From contig NZ_JAKIKW010000006.1 in the NCBI RefSeq assembly GCF_023283945.1, positions 1 through 64,000 on the forward strand: a DNA stretch of 64,000 nucleotides, in the 5' to 3' direction. How positions within the stretch are numbered: position 1 is the first letter of the stretch; every line of letters begins with the position of its first letter. The notes below the pieces were generated by a model, which saw nothing but the letters and a program-made list of their open reading frames with translations, was not told the DNA's origin and did not search any database. The DNA comes from Shewanella gelidimarina. GTDB lineage: Bacteria > Pseudomonadota > Gammaproteobacteria > Enterobacterales > Shewanellaceae. Below are positions 1 to 8,418 of the stretch, in pieces. The position numbers were made by a program, and so were the translations under genes.

Positions 1-22
1 AGTGCTTGAGATACGTCCATAA

Positions 23-55
23 AAAATCCGAATGTAAGGAATACATTCGGATTTT
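23..55 (+). terminator. Hairpin terminator of a gene left of the window
   Basis: A perfect 14-bp stem (23-36 with 42-55) encloses a 5-nt loop, and the stem ends in A4/T4 runs. No gene inside the window lies to its left, so it probably closes a gene that ends before position 1. It is symmetric and could act on either strand. Confidence 0.7.
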
Positions 56-68
56 CGCATGCTGAGAA

Positions 69-84
69 GATCGGTCAACCGATC
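69..84. promoter_or_regulatory. Inverted repeat, possible operator
   Basis: GATCGGT-CA-ACCGATC is a perfect 7-bp inverted repeat. A third GATCGG half-site follows at 100-105. It lies about 110 bp upstream of the nucleotidyltransferase-like gene at 196, where an operator would be expected. I do not recognise the regulator. Confidence 0.3.
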
Positions 85-195
85 AAATATTGACTAACTG
101 ATCGGCATTAGAGCTTAGGCTCCTTTTATTATGATGATAGTTGAACTGCTAGCGTGTTAAGTGGGTTCACTCTGAATGATAAAGAGGCTTTTGCC

Positions 196-783
196 ATGAT
201 TGAGCCGAGCCAACAAATTGCTCAATGGCTTAGAGAGGATCAATACCGCTATCAAGCCCTATTGATGGCGGAAAAACTGCAATTACCGCAATGGATGTTG
301 GCTGCAGGCTTTGTGCGTAATCTCGTATGGGATAAGTTGCATGAGACAGCGCCTAGACCGCTTAACGATATTGACCTTATCTACTTTGATGCCAGCAATC
401 TCTGTGCGAGCCAAGACCGTGAGTATGAAGAGCAGTTACGTGCGCTTGCACCCGACTACCCTTGGTCGGTTAAGAACCAAGCTCGAATGCACCTTAAAAA
501 TAATGACCAGGCTTATACCTCTTGTTTTGATGCGATGAGTTTTTGGCCAGAAAAAGAAACGGCTATTGCCGTGACTATTAATCGGACAATGGCGGAAAAT
601 AGAGTCGTATCAGTAGCGTCTTTACCATTAGCGCTGCAAATCGTGACACCCTTTGGTAGCCAAAGGTTATTTCAATTGACGTTAACCCATAACCCTAAAA
701 AATCTAAGCAACTCTTCCAACATCGAGTGAATAACAAACACTGGTTACAAGATTACCCTCTACTGCAAGTGATCAGTGAATGA
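196..783 (+). CDS. Nucleotidyltransferase-family protein (DUF925-like)
   Basis: About 195 residues. The sequence contains a glycine-rich turn followed by an N-D-I-D-L-I-Y-F segment, the paired-aspartate pattern of nucleotidyltransferase-fold proteins; an AAGFVRN segment precedes it. This resembles the bacterial family annotated as 'nucleotidyltransferase family protein', whose substrate is unknown to me. The frame is open upstream to a GTG at 154, but the ATG at 196 is preferred because an AAAGAGG ribosome binding site lies 8 nt before it. It is a single gene with no co-directional neighbour before ompW. The fold is supported by motif only; the cellular role is not inferable. Confidence 0.75.
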   Translation: MIEPSQQIAQWLREDQYRYQALLMAEKLQLPQWMLAAGFVRNLVWDKLHETAPRPLNDIDLIYFDASNLCASQDREYEEQLRALAPDYPWSVKNQARMHLKNNDQAYTSCFDAMSFWPEKETAIAVTINRTMAENRVVSVASLPLALQIVTPFGSQRLFQLTLTHNPKKSKQLFQHRVNNKHWLQDYPLLQVISE

Positions 784-1083
784 ATGCGAATGCTGAACTC
801 AAGCCATAGTTGCAACCGTTGCTTACCTATAACGACTAACACTCATGATTACCGCTAATATCTACCACTAATTATCTGCATAAAATTGATGGACAATAAT
901 GTCATCATTAAGTCCCTATTCACTGCCTAATACCTTTATCAATGGTTCAACCTCTGTCACTTATTACAATATTTAATGGTTAATTAATTGTTAATCCAAA
1001 CGGTTGCGCTAGTTCGTGCGATATACGGCCTAAGTGGTCTTTCGTCACGGAATCATAAGCTGCAACTTCAATATACCTTATGG

Positions 1084-1105
1084 AAGTGTGATCGCGATCA
1101 CTTGT
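1084..1105. promoter_or_regulatory. CRP-type site upstream of ompW
   Basis: TGTGA-N6-TCACT sits around a perfect GTGATCGCGATCAC palindrome (1088-1101). This is close to the TGTGA-N6-TCACA consensus. It lies about 150 bp upstream of the ompW start in an otherwise gene-free region (784-1244), where only this site and the FNR box were seen. Confidence 0.7.
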
Positions 1106-1137
1106 ACGTACCACTAATTGGGTATTTAGCCATGGTG

Positions 1138-1151
1138 TTGATCTGGATCAA
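1138..1151. promoter_or_regulatory. FNR/EtrA-type box upstream of ompW
   Basis: TTGAT-ctgg-ATCAA matches the FNR consensus TTGAT-N4-ATCAA at all ten conserved positions. It lies about 95 bp upstream of ompW. In Shewanella the FNR orthologue is EtrA. FNR control of ompW is known in enterics, so oxygen-responsive control here is a reasonable inference. Confidence 0.75.
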
Positions 1152-1244
1152 ATGCGTGGCTGAATTATTCTGGCAGGGTACACGCAAATGTATGGATATT
1201 GATAATAAAAACAGCAGCTCATGTTGTATTGATGGAGTAATATG

Positions 1245-1922
1245 ATGAACAAAAATATCGTTTCAGGATTGATTGCTACAGCCCTATTGACTACCGGTTT
1301 TACCTCTTCAGCACTAGCACACCAAGCGGGTGATATTATTATACGAGCAGGTGTTGCAGTCGTAGCGCCGAATGAATCAAGCCAAAATATCATAACGCCA
1401 GATCTTGGAGATCTAGGTCAGTTTTCTGTAAGCAACAATACCCAGTTAGGTTTAAACTTTGGTTACATGCTAACGGATAACATTGGTATTGAGCTGCTAG
1501 CGGCATCGCCATTTACACATGACATCTCTCTAGCCGGCGTGGGTAAAGTCGCTGAAACTAAGCAGTTACCGCCAACCTTAGTTGCGCAATATTATTTTGG
1601 TTCAGCGGATTCAAAATTACGTCCTTACATCGGCCTCGGTGTTAACTTTACCAATTTTTACGATAATGAAATTACTAATGATGTAGGCGGGCGCCTATCT
1701 GATTTGAGTTTATCTAACTCTTGGGGAATAGCGGGTCAAGTTGGCTTAGATTATCAAATCAACGATAGTTGGCTTGTAAATGCTTCGGTTTGGTATGCAA
1801 AAATTAGCACTGATGCTAACTTCAACTATAAGGTACTTGAGTCGAGCACTGTTGTGCCAGTGACCATTGAAACTGACATCGATCCATGGGTTTACATGGT
1901 TAGCATAGGCTATACTTTCTAG
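1245..1922 (+). CDS. ompW: Outer membrane protein OmpW
   Basis: About 225 residues, the usual OmpW length. A classic signal peptide is followed by A-H-Q-A-G-D-I-I-I-R-A-G, the conserved OmpW mature N-terminus. Later segments alternate as in an 8-stranded barrel, and the chain ends with aromatic F (…IGYTF), the outer-membrane insertion signature. OmpW proteins are small hydrophobic channels of the outer membrane. Two in-frame ATGs occur at 1242 and 1245; the second has better spacing (7 nt) from GGAG at 1234-1237. The gene is monocistronic: CRP- and FNR-type sites lie upstream and a strong terminator follows 30 bp after the stop. Confidence 0.93.
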   Translation: MNKNIVSGLIATALLTTGFTSSALAHQAGDIIIRAGVAVVAPNESSQNIITPDLGDLGQFSVSNNTQLGLNFGYMLTDNIGIELLAASPFTHDISLAGVGKVAETKQLPPTLVAQYYFGSADSKLRPYIGLGVNFTNFYDNEITNDVGGRLSDLSLSNSWGIAGQVGLDYQINDSWLVNASVWYAKISTDANFNYKVLESSTVVPVTIETDIDPWVYMVSIGYTF

Positions 1923-1951
1923 TCAGCAGGTTGACTTGGATTTACCCCTTA

Positions 1952-1979
1952 AAAAAAGGAGCCTTCAGGCTCCTTTTTT
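1952..1979. terminator. Bidirectional terminator between ompW and the SDR gene
   Basis: A 12-bp stem A6-GGAGCC / GGCTCC-T6 has a TTCA loop. It has a T-run on either strand, so it serves both ompW (+) and the convergent SDR gene (-). Confidence 0.9.
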
Positions 1980-2008
1980 ATCGATTAACGGCACTTCCCG
2001 TGAGTCGA

Positions 2009-2776
2009 CTATTCTTTTTTAGCGGCTTTTTCTGCTTGCTTTTGTTCTTTGGTTTTCCAATGGCGCGTATTGTAAACGAACTCAGGTAGCAATTTGGTCA
2101 GCCATGCTACGAGGCGCCAGCGCTTAGTGACATAGACTTTACGTTTACCGGCTTTCATCGCTTTAATGACCTGGCTGGCAACTTCAGCTGGGGGAGAAAG
2201 CCAAATACGGCTTTGCTGTAAGGCAGCTTTATCGAGCAGACCCAGTTGGATGTCAGTGAGGGTTATGGGTAGCTTTAGTCGCTGAGCATGCATACACAGC
2301 CCTTCGAAGTAGTTCTCGGCATAACTTTTAGACGCATGATAGGCAACGTTTGGTCCGCCTCTTAGGCCTGCAATTGAGTTAATTGCCGCTAGTTGGCCAT
2401 AACCTTGATCACGAAATAGCCTAAAAGCTGTATTGCATATAGCTGAAAATCCTTGCACATTAACGGTGATGATATCTTGCTCTGGCTGCCAAGGCAGCTC
2501 AGGGTCATAGCTATTTAAGCCAGTATTGACCAGTACAAGATGAGCACCACCTAGAGAGTGCCAAACTGCGGTAAGAGTTGAAATAATAGCTTGAGGATCA
2601 TCTATTTGCAGTGGAAATACTTCAGACTTAGTCGGAAGCGATTGGCTAAACTCCATAAGAGATTGTGGATCTTGAGCTAATAAGGCGAGCTCTACACCAT
2701 CGTCAGCAAGCTGTTTTGCTATTTCACGGCTGAGCAATGAGCTTGCGCCCACAATTATTGCAGTTGCTTGTGTCAT
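2009..2776 (-). CDS. SDR family NAD(P)-dependent oxidoreductase
   Basis: About 255 residues. An N-terminal Rossmann segment (TAIIVGASSLLSREIAKQL) carries the cofactor-binding turn in a G-A-S-S form, and the catalytic Y-H-A-S-K (YxxxK) follows an I-N-S-I-A segment with the serine. The C-terminal third is basic (…KRWRLVAWLTKLLP…, then K/A-rich), resembling the short SDRs of Shewanella that end in a membrane-proximal tail. The substrate is unknown. The frame extends to a GTG at 2803; the ATG at 2776 is chosen because it begins directly at the Rossmann strand, although neither start has a strong ribosome binding site. It is transcribed towards ompW and ends at the shared terminator. Confidence 0.8.
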   Translation of the reverse strand: MTQATAIIVGASSLLSREIAKQLADDGVELALLAQDPQSLMEFSQSLPTKSEVFPLQIDDPQAIISTLTAVWHSLGGAHLVLVNTGLNSYDPELPWQPEQDIITVNVQGFSAICNTAFRLFRDQGYGQLAAINSIAGLRGGPNVAYHASKSYAENYFEGLCMHAQRLKLPITLTDIQLGLLDKAALQQSRIWLSPPAEVASQVIKAMKAGKRKVYVTKRWRLVAWLTKLLPEFVYNTRHWKTKEQKQAEKAAKKE

Positions 2777-2943
2777 ATAAGTATTCGACTTCAAATAGGT
2801 CACTTATCATAGGAACATAAGTGTATTAGAACAAGATTAATTGTTTGTTGCTGTGACAAGGATGCTGAGTTCAGCCAAACGAAATAGAGGATCACGAGCT
2901 AATAACAGTGATATTAATGGTAAAGTTATATAAATTCAAGTTC

Positions 2944-2975
2944 GGACATATAGACTTCTAGAAGTCTTGATGTAT
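2944..2975. promoter_or_regulatory. Tandem MetJ-type operator (met boxes)
   Basis: The core AGACTTCT-AGAAGTCT (2952-2967) matches two adjacent AGACGTCT met boxes at 14 of 16 positions and is a perfect palindrome. The flanking octamers (2944-2951 and 2968-2975) each match 5 of 8, giving up to four tandem boxes. It ends 17 bp before the lipoprotein gene at 2992, which is followed by metA. A weak -10-like TATAGA (2949-2954) overlaps it. Confidence 0.75.
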
Positions 2976-2991
2976 TATTAGGAGTGTTAAC

Positions 2992-3393
2992 ATGAAAAAC
3001 TGCTTTAAGCCTTTATTATCTTTTGTTGTCGCAGCGGGATTATTATCGGGCTGTGCGACCTCAAATGCCGTGGTCGAGATCCAAGGAGAGGTTTGGTACA
3101 AAGAGCGTATAGCATTACCAGCTGAAGCTGTTATCAGCATTAAAGTGCAAGACGTGTCGTTAATGGATGCACCTGCAGTTGTGATAGCAGAATTTGAACG
3201 CAGTGATATCAGTACGCCTACGCCTTTTCAGTTTTTGATCAACCGAGATCAGTTTGAGGCAGGGCACACTTATACGGTTGGGGCTCGTATCAGCCTTAAC
3301 GACAAGCTTATTTTTATTAACGAACAAGCTTATAGAATTGATTTGGACTCTGCCGAGCCTATGTCAGTTTTGCTACAGAAAGTAGCGCGATAA
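2992..3393 (+). CDS. YbaY-like lipoprotein (YscW-type domain)
   Basis: 133 residues. The signal peptide ends in a lipobox L-L-S-G-C, so the mature protein starts at Cys21 and is anchored in a membrane. The rest resembles the YbaY/YscW domain: 'V.I.GEVWYKERIALPAEAVISIKVQDVS' and a later 'F.I….F..GHTYTVGARIS' are typical of these immunoglobulin-like domains. Function is not established for YbaY. An AGGAG ribosome binding site precedes the ATG. It follows a MetJ-type operator and lies 69 bp before metA with no terminator between, so the two may be cotranscribed; that would make a lipoprotein part of a methionine-responsive unit. Confidence 0.8.
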   Translation: MKNCFKPLLSFVVAAGLLSGCATSNAVVEIQGEVWYKERIALPAEAVISIKVQDVSLMDAPAVVIAEFERSDISTPTPFQFLINRDQFEAGHTYTVGARISLNDKLIFINEQAYRIDLDSAEPMSVLLQKVAR

Positions 3394-3418
3394 ATTAACT
3401 AGCATAGCTAGTATTACA

Positions 3419-3460
3419 AGCGCCTCTTTCTGTTATTACTCTCATTGAATAAGAGGCGCT
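3419..3460 (+). promoter_or_regulatory. Hairpin occluding the metA ribosome binding site
   Basis: AGCGCCTCTT (3419-3428) and AAGAGGCGCT (3451-3460) form a perfect 10-bp stem with a 22-nt loop. The 3' arm contains the whole AAGAGG ribosome binding site of metA, 6 nt before its ATG. There is no T-run after it, so it is not a simple terminator. Confidence 0.7.
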
Positions 3461-3462
3461 GT

Positions 3463-4407
3463 ATGCCGGTTAAAATCCCTGACAATCTGCCCGCGGCAGA
3501 GATCTTGGAGTCTGAAAATATATTCGTTATGTCTGAAACGCGCGCTGCGAATCAGGACATACGACCAATGAAAGTGCTTATTCTCAATCTCATGCCAAAC
3601 AAGATTGAAACTGAAACCCAATTACTGCGTTTATTGGGTAATACGCCACTGCAAGTTGATGTTGATCTGCTGCGTATTCATGATAAGGAGTCTAAACATA
3701 CCTCTATCGATCACATGAATAATTTCTACCGTGATTTTGAGCAGGTACGAAATAAAAATTATGATGGTCTTATCATTACTGGGGCGCCGTTAGGTCAGGT
3801 TGAATTTGAAGACGTCTCATATTGGGATCACATTCGAGAGATTATTGACTGGTCACAGCAGCATGTCACATCAGTGTTGTTTTTATGCTGGGCGGCTCAT
3901 GCAGCACTCTATCACCTGTTTGGACTCAATCGTACGCTGCTAAAATCTAAGCGTGCAGGGGTCTTTGTCCATAAACGTACCAGTGAACATTTTCCATTGT
4001 TACGTGGCTTTGATGACGAATTTTACGCGCCACATTCTCGATTTGCTGAAATGAATGTAGAACAACTGCGTGAGCATCCTGAGTTGCAAGTATTAACAGA
4101 GTCAGAGCAAGCGGGCGCGTATATGGTTCTCAGCAAAAATAGCCGTAATTTATTTGTCATGGGTCACCCAGAGTATCAAAAATCGACATTAAAAGATGAG
4201 TACGCTAGAGACTTGTCGCAAGGATTATCACCTGAGGTACCGCAGAACTACTTTCGCAATGACGATCCGAGTCAACAGCCTATCGCTCGCTGGCATAGTC
4301 ATGGCAGTTTGTTAGTCAGTAACTGGCTAAACTATTATGTTTATCAGTTAACGCCTTACAATTTGGACGATATGATTGGCATTACCCCTTTGGAGTCTAA
4401 AGACTAA
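3463..4407 (+). CDS. metA: Homoserine O-succinyltransferase MetA
   Basis: 314 residues, full length for MetA. It catalyses the first committed step of methionine synthesis, acylating homoserine (usually with succinyl-CoA in gammaproteobacteria) in the cytoplasm. Evidence: start [10 protein letters not shown], the '[21 protein letters not shown]' region, the catalytic Cys142 in [13 protein letters not shown], and GHPEYQ with the active-site His and Glu. The frame extends upstream to 3445, but ATG 3463 matches the family start and has AAGAGG 6 nt upstream. That site is buried in a perfect hairpin, and a MetJ-like operator lies before the preceding lipoprotein gene, suggesting both transcriptional and translational control. 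Acyl donor choice (succinyl versus acetyl) is by analogy. Confidence 0.95.
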   Translation: MPVKIPDNLPAAEILESENIFVMSETRAANQDIRPMKVLILNLMPNKIETETQLLRLLGNTPLQVDVDLLRIHDKESKHTSIDHMNNFYRDFEQVRNKNYDGLIITGAPLGQVEFEDVSYWDHIREIIDWSQQHVTSVLFLCWAAHAALYHLFGLNRTLLKSKRAGVFVHKRTSEHFPLLRGFDDEFYAPHSRFAEMNVEQLREHPELQVLTESEQAGAYMVLSKNSRNLFVMGHPEYQKSTLKDEYARDLSQGLSPEVPQNYFRNDDPSQQPIARWHSHGSLLVSNWLNYYVYQLTPYNLDDMIGITPLESKD

Positions 4408-4431
4408 AGCCGCGGTTTATATTGCTGGGTA

Positions 4432-4842
4432 TTAACTGCCATCCACCACTAAGGTGCAATCCACTTTTAACTGTTGGCAAATTTTAAATACACCGTCTAA
4501 TACCAATCGAGTACTTTGGTCTGCATTTACTTCAGAGGTGATAAGCAACTGCGAAATCTGTGGATCAATCCTTGACACTTTAAGGCTGGCACTAAGGTCA
4601 CCTTTAGTTAACTCAATTAAATGATCATTCTCGTCTTGAGACACCATTTTCAACAACGAATTACTCTTGATGGTTTGTAAGGCGACTCGGTAAATATTGT
4701 CCGGTGTCGCATTAATATTAACCGTGGCAACTTCATGTTTTGCGCTTTTATAATAGGTAACGGCGCCTAATGTTGCTGCACCTACAGCGATACAAGCACA
4801 CAATGATAACGCGATAAAACTCATCAAAAGTACATTTCTCAT
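4432..4842 (-). CDS. Small lipoprotein of unknown function
   Basis: 136 residues. The N-terminal hydrophobic segment ends in L-S-L-C-A-C, a lipobox-like sequence, then V-G-A-A-T-L-G-A-V-T-Y-Y, a common beginning of DUF3568-like lipoproteins. The remainder alternates short beta-like segments and has two later cysteines near the C-terminus (C-Q-Q-L-K-V-D-C). I do not recognise a function. Two ATGs occur (4848 and 4842); 4842 is chosen because AGAAGG lies 8 nt upstream of it but only 1-2 nt from the first. It converges on metA with a 24-bp gap and no clear terminator. Confidence 0.65.
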   Translation of the reverse strand: MRNVLLMSFIALSLCACIAVGAATLGAVTYYKSAKHEVATVNINATPDNIYRVALQTIKSNSLLKMVSQDENDHLIELTKGDLSASLKVSRIDPQISQLLITSEVNADQSTRLVLDGVFKICQQLKVDCTLVVDGS

Positions 4843-5148
4843 AAGCATACCTTCTCTTTTTGGTTGAGCAGTCGTTGCTCTTAATCGATTGTTATTTTGG
4901 CCATTAAAGTCATGTCACGTTTTGTTGCATAATAAAACAACCTAATAATAGGCTAGCGTAGAGAGGTGATAAGGCAAGTTGAAGTCTTAATTTTACGACT
5001 TTGATAAACATCATCACCGACTATTATCCGCCGTTACGCTTTGTCGCCAGTATTAATCCCTTTGCTCCCTATCTCACTCAGCTTTGTGTAAATTTTAAGT
5101 GACATCTAAACCTTATACTTTGGTAGATGTTTGACTAACTTGGCTTGC

Positions 5149-5164
5149 TTTACGTTCGCGTAAA
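5149..5164. promoter_or_regulatory. LiuR-like palindrome before the catabolic operon
   Basis: TTTACG-ttcg-CGTAAA is a perfect 6-bp inverted repeat in the 514-bp gap upstream of the thiolase gene. As I remember it, LiuR, the MerR-family regulator of branched-chain amino acid degradation in gammaproteobacteria, binds a TTTACG/CGTAAA-type palindrome. The assignment is by memory and context. Nothing else in 4843-5148 stood out. Confidence 0.5.
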
Positions 5165-5178
5165 CGTCACAGTGTGAA

Positions 5179-5200
5179 AATGTTGAGCGAGATCACATTT
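5179..5200. promoter_or_regulatory. Possible CRP site before the catabolic operon
   Basis: The right half (AGATCACATTT) matches the ideal CRP site exactly, while the left half is weak; 16 of 22 positions agree overall. It lies 15 bp downstream of the LiuR-like palindrome and about 155 bp before the thiolase ATG. Catabolite control of an amino acid degradation operon would make sense. Confidence 0.4.
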
Positions 5201-5356
5201 AATGGGTTAACGGTTTTACGACAATGCGGTATTTATGCCGAGCGAATCACCTTAAGGTAAGTCGCTGTAATAGCGTATATAAAGTCTCCTTATACCATTG
5301 AAGTACATCGTTGACCGAGCACAAAAAACAAGCCTTAAAGTATTACTGGAGTATAT

Positions 5357-6547
5357 ATGAGTTCAGAACTGTCAAACCAAGACATCGTTATCGTTGCCGC
5401 TAAGCGCACCCCTATGGGTGGGTTTCAAGGTGCACTTTCAAGCGTCGCTTCTCCAAAACTTGCAGCGACTGCGATTAAAGGGTTAATGCAGCACAGTGGC
5501 TTAAATGCTGATCTGGTAGATGAAGTACTCATGGGCTGCGTATTGCCTGCAGGTCTTGGCCAAGCGCCTGCCCGCCAAGCCACTTTGGGAGCGGACTTGC
5601 CGCTTTCTGTCGCTGCAACAACAGTGAATAAAGTCTGTGGTTCAGGTATGAAAACCGTAATGCTTGCTCACGACTTAATTAAAGCCGGCAGTGCCAACAT
5701 CGTCATTGCGGGCGGTATGGAAAATATGAGCCAGGCGCCTTATCTACTCGACAAAGCCCGTAGCGGTATGCGAATGGGTCATGGAAAAGTGTTAGACCAC
5801 ATGTTCCTTGATGGTTTAGAAGACGCTTATACCGGTGGCGCTATGGGCACTTTTGCTCAAAACACCGCTGATGACTTCAAATTGACCCGCGAGCAGATGG
5901 ATGACTTTGCCCTGAGTTCACTGGAAAAGGCGAATGTGGCCATTAATGCCGGTGCTTTTGAAACGGAAATCACCCCCGTCACTGTGGAAAACCGTCGCGG
6001 CGATATCGTGGTGGATACTGATGAACAGCCAGGTAATGCCCGCCCAGACAAAATACCGACACTACGTCCTGCATTTGCTAAAGACGGCACTATCACAGCT
6101 GCAAACTCAAGTTCAATTTCAGATGGTGCAGCAGCATTGATGCTAATGACACGCGCACAGGCAACTGAGCTCGGGCTTGAAGTGATGGCAACAATCAAAG
6201 GCCATACAACCCATGCTCAAGAGCCTTCAATGTTTACTACGGCGCCAGTAGGGGCGATGAACAAGCTTCTAGAAAAAGTAAGCTGGAGTAAAGAAGAGGT
6301 TGATCTGTTCGAGATAAACGAAGCGTTTGCCATGGTCACCATGTTGGCAGTGTCTGAGCTTGGACTTGATATTGAAAAGGTTAACGTCAACGGCGGTGCA
6401 TGCGCTTTGGGTCACCCTATCGGCTGCTCAGGAGCGCGTTTACTGGTCACGCTAATCCATGCACTTAAAGCGCGCGGCCTTAACAAAGGTGTTGCCTCTT
6501 TATGTATTGGCGGCGGCGAAGCCACTGCGATGGCAATTGAGTTATAA
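5357..6547 (+). CDS. Acetyl-CoA C-acyltransferase (thiolase)
   Basis: 396 residues, full-length thiolase. Cys94 in VCGSGMK is the acyl-accepting nucleophile; His353 in GHPIG and Cys357 in GCSGAR complete the active site. It cleaves a 3-ketoacyl-CoA with CoA; in this operon the expected substrate is 2-methylacetoacetyl-CoA from isoleucine (giving propionyl-CoA and acetyl-CoA), perhaps acetoacetyl-CoA too. A GGAG ribosome binding site precedes the ATG. It is the first gene of the operon and follows a long regulatory region with a LiuR-like palindrome. In Shewanella the equivalent operon has been called ivd; the precise substrate is inferred from context. Confidence 0.92.
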   Translation: MSSELSNQDIVIVAAKRTPMGGFQGALSSVASPKLAATAIKGLMQHSGLNADLVDEVLMGCVLPAGLGQAPARQATLGADLPLSVAATTVNKVCGSGMKTVMLAHDLIKAGSANIVIAGGMENMSQAPYLLDKARSGMRMGHGKVLDHMFLDGLEDAYTGGAMGTFAQNTADDFKLTREQMDDFALSSLEKANVAINAGAFETEITPVTVENRRGDIVVDTDEQPGNARPDKIPTLRPAFAKDGTITAANSSSISDGAAALMLMTRAQATELGLEVMATIKGHTTHAQEPSMFTTAPVGAMNKLLEKVSWSKEEVDLFEINEAFAMVTMLAVSELGLDIEKVNVNGGACALGHPIGCSGARLLVTLIHALKARGLNKGVASLCIGGGEATAMAIEL

Positions 6548-6714
6548 ATTATTCATTAAGTGATAGATAGACTGTAATCAACAAGACTCGATTTAAGAGT
6601 GAGCCAGCGGTATACATCAGTGATGGTCCGCAACATAGAATAATAATGGCCACGCTTAAATCATCATTTTGCTCATCACTATCAATGATAGGCGATGAAA
6701 ATTTAGGAAGCGAT

Positions 6715-8214
6715 ATGACTATTCAAGTTAAGCACTACATCGATGGCGAATGGATCTTAGGTAATGGCGAGCAACAGATCGCCGTCACAAACCCCGCTAA
6801 TAACGAAACCATTGCTGTCGTTAACGCTGCGCTACCAAGCGAAGTTGAAACGGCAATTGCCAGCGCCAAAAAAGCATTCAAAACTTGGAAAGAGGTACCT
6901 GTTTCTGAGCGTGCACGCGTGATGCTTAGGTATCAGCACTTGCTAAAAGAGCATCATGATGAGATCGCCACCATTCTGGCACAAGAGACGGGTAAGACAT
7001 TTGATGATGCCAAGGGTGATGTTTGGCGTGGTATCGAAGTTGCGGAGCATGCATGTACTATCGCGTCGATGATGATGGGCGAAACGGTTGAAAACGTGGC
7101 GCGTTCAATCGACACTTATAGCTACATCCAACCTCTTGGGGTGTGTGCGGGCATTACACCGTTTAACTTCCCTGCGATGATCCCGTTATGGATGTTCCCA
7201 CTTGCCGTTGCTTGCGGTAACACCTTTGTGCTTAAGCCGTCAGAACAAGATCCAATGACACCGCAACGCCTTATTGAGTTGTTTGTGGAAGCAGGTGCGC
7301 CAAAAGGCGTTATACAGCTAGTCCATGGTGACAAAACGGCAGTGGATATTGTCTTGCGTCATCCAGACATTAAAGCCATCTCTTTTGTCGGCTCGGTTAA
7401 TGTTGGTCAATACATCTATAAGACAGGTACCGATAACCTTAAGCGTGTACAAGCTTTTGCAGGGGCTAAAAACCACTGCGTTATTATGCCTGATGCAAAT
7501 AAGCAGCAAGTGATCAATAACTTAGTGGGCGCATCGGTTGGCGCGGCAGGTCAACGTTGTATGGCATTGTCTGTCGCGATTTTTGTTGGCGCCGCGAAAG
7601 AGTGGATCCCTGAACTTAAAGCAGCGATTGCCAAGGTTAAACCCGGTCTTTGGGATGACAAAGAGGCGGCATACGGACCGGTTATTAGTCCAGCGGCTAA
7701 GCAACGCGTGGTGAGCCTTATTGCAAAAGGTATTGAAGAGGGCGCTGACTGCTTACTCGATGGTACCGATTTTACTGTTGAAGGCTATGAGTCGGGTAAC
7801 TGGGTTGGTCCAACCATGTTCGACAAAGTCACAACGGAAATGAGCGTCTATAAAGAAGAGATTTTTGGTCCAGTACTGTGTTGTATGAATGCCGAATCAT
7901 TGGAACAAGCTATTGAGATTGTTAACGGTAGCCCCTACGGTAATGGTACGGCTATCTTCACGGCCAGTGGCGCTGCAGCCCGTAAATACCAGCATGAAAT
8001 TGAAGTGGGTCAGGTCGGTATTAACGTACCAATTCCAGTGCCGCTACCTTTCTTCTCATTTACCGGCTGGAAGGGCAGTTTCTATGGTGACCAACATGCA
8101 TACGGTAAGCAAGCAGTGCGTTTCTACACTGAAACTAAAACCATTACAGCACGTTGGTTTGAGTCTGATATTGCGGTTGCATCAGCGCCTAATATGACGA
8201 TTGACCTTAAGTAA
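6715..8214 (+). CDS. mmsA: CoA-acylating methylmalonate-semialdehyde dehydrogenase
   Basis: 499 residues, the standard MmsA length. It converts methylmalonate semialdehyde from valine to propionyl-CoA, CO2 and NADH in the cytoplasm. Evidence: aldehyde dehydrogenase fold with '[22 protein letters not shown]'-type segment, the family-specific GAAGQRCMA with catalytic Cys282, and a C-terminal '[15 protein letters not shown]' region typical of MMSDH. The frame is open to 6646, but ATG 6715 has AGGA 6 nt upstream and begins at the family N-terminus ([12 protein letters not shown]). The gene is 167 bp after the thiolase and is followed by a 13-bp hairpin. Confidence 0.94.
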   Translation: MTIQVKHYIDGEWILGNGEQQIAVTNPANNETIAVVNAALPSEVETAIASAKKAFKTWKEVPVSERARVMLRYQHLLKEHHDEIATILAQETGKTFDDAKGDVWRGIEVAEHACTIASMMMGETVENVARSIDTYSYIQPLGVCAGITPFNFPAMIPLWMFPLAVACGNTFVLKPSEQDPMTPQRLIELFVEAGAPKGVIQLVHGDKTAVDIVLRHPDIKAISFVGSVNVGQYIYKTGTDNLKRVQAFAGAKNHCVIMPDANKQQVINNLVGASVGAAGQRCMALSVAIFVGAAKEWIPELKAAIAKVKPGLWDDKEAAYGPVISPAAKQRVVSLIAKGIEEGADCLLDGTDFTVEGYESGNWVGPTMFDKVTTEMSVYKEEIFGPVLCCMNAESLEQAIEIVNGSPYGNGTAIFTASGAAARKYQHEIEVGQVGINVPIPVPLPFFSFTGWKGSFYGDQHAYGKQAVRFYTETKTITARWFESDIAVASAPNMTIDLK

Positions 8215-8222
8215 TGCCAGAG

Positions 8223-8251
8223 ATTGCCATCTAACACCGTTAGATGGCAAT
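8223..8251 (+). other. Intercistronic hairpin after mmsA
   Basis: A perfect 13-bp stem (8223-8235 with 8239-8251) closes a 3-nt ACC loop, 8 bp after the mmsA stop. No T-run follows. It could be an RNA-processing or 3'-end stabilising structure, or a partial terminator, within the 204-bp gap before the acyl-CoA dehydrogenase gene. Confidence 0.7.
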
Positions 8252-8418
8252 GAGCGTTAATGAGGGTGAGGCTTGCACCGCACCCGCTCAAATAACGAAT
8301 AGAGGTCGGCAGCGATAAACGCATGCAAAGACCCACAGCCTTGTTAGCGCTGACCACCCTAGAGTGACTAGCTAGCGCTAAAATATTGAGGCACTCGACA
8401 GTACAACAGGAGCACCCG

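Noticed and set aside
154..195. GTG start at 154 for the nucleotidyltransferase-like gene
   Set aside because: No ribosome binding site precedes it, while the ATG at 196 has AAAGAGG at 8 nt.
988..1245. 85-codon open frame upstream of ompW
   Set aside because: It runs through the CRP and FNR sites, has no ribosome binding site and resembles nothing; the region is the ompW promoter.
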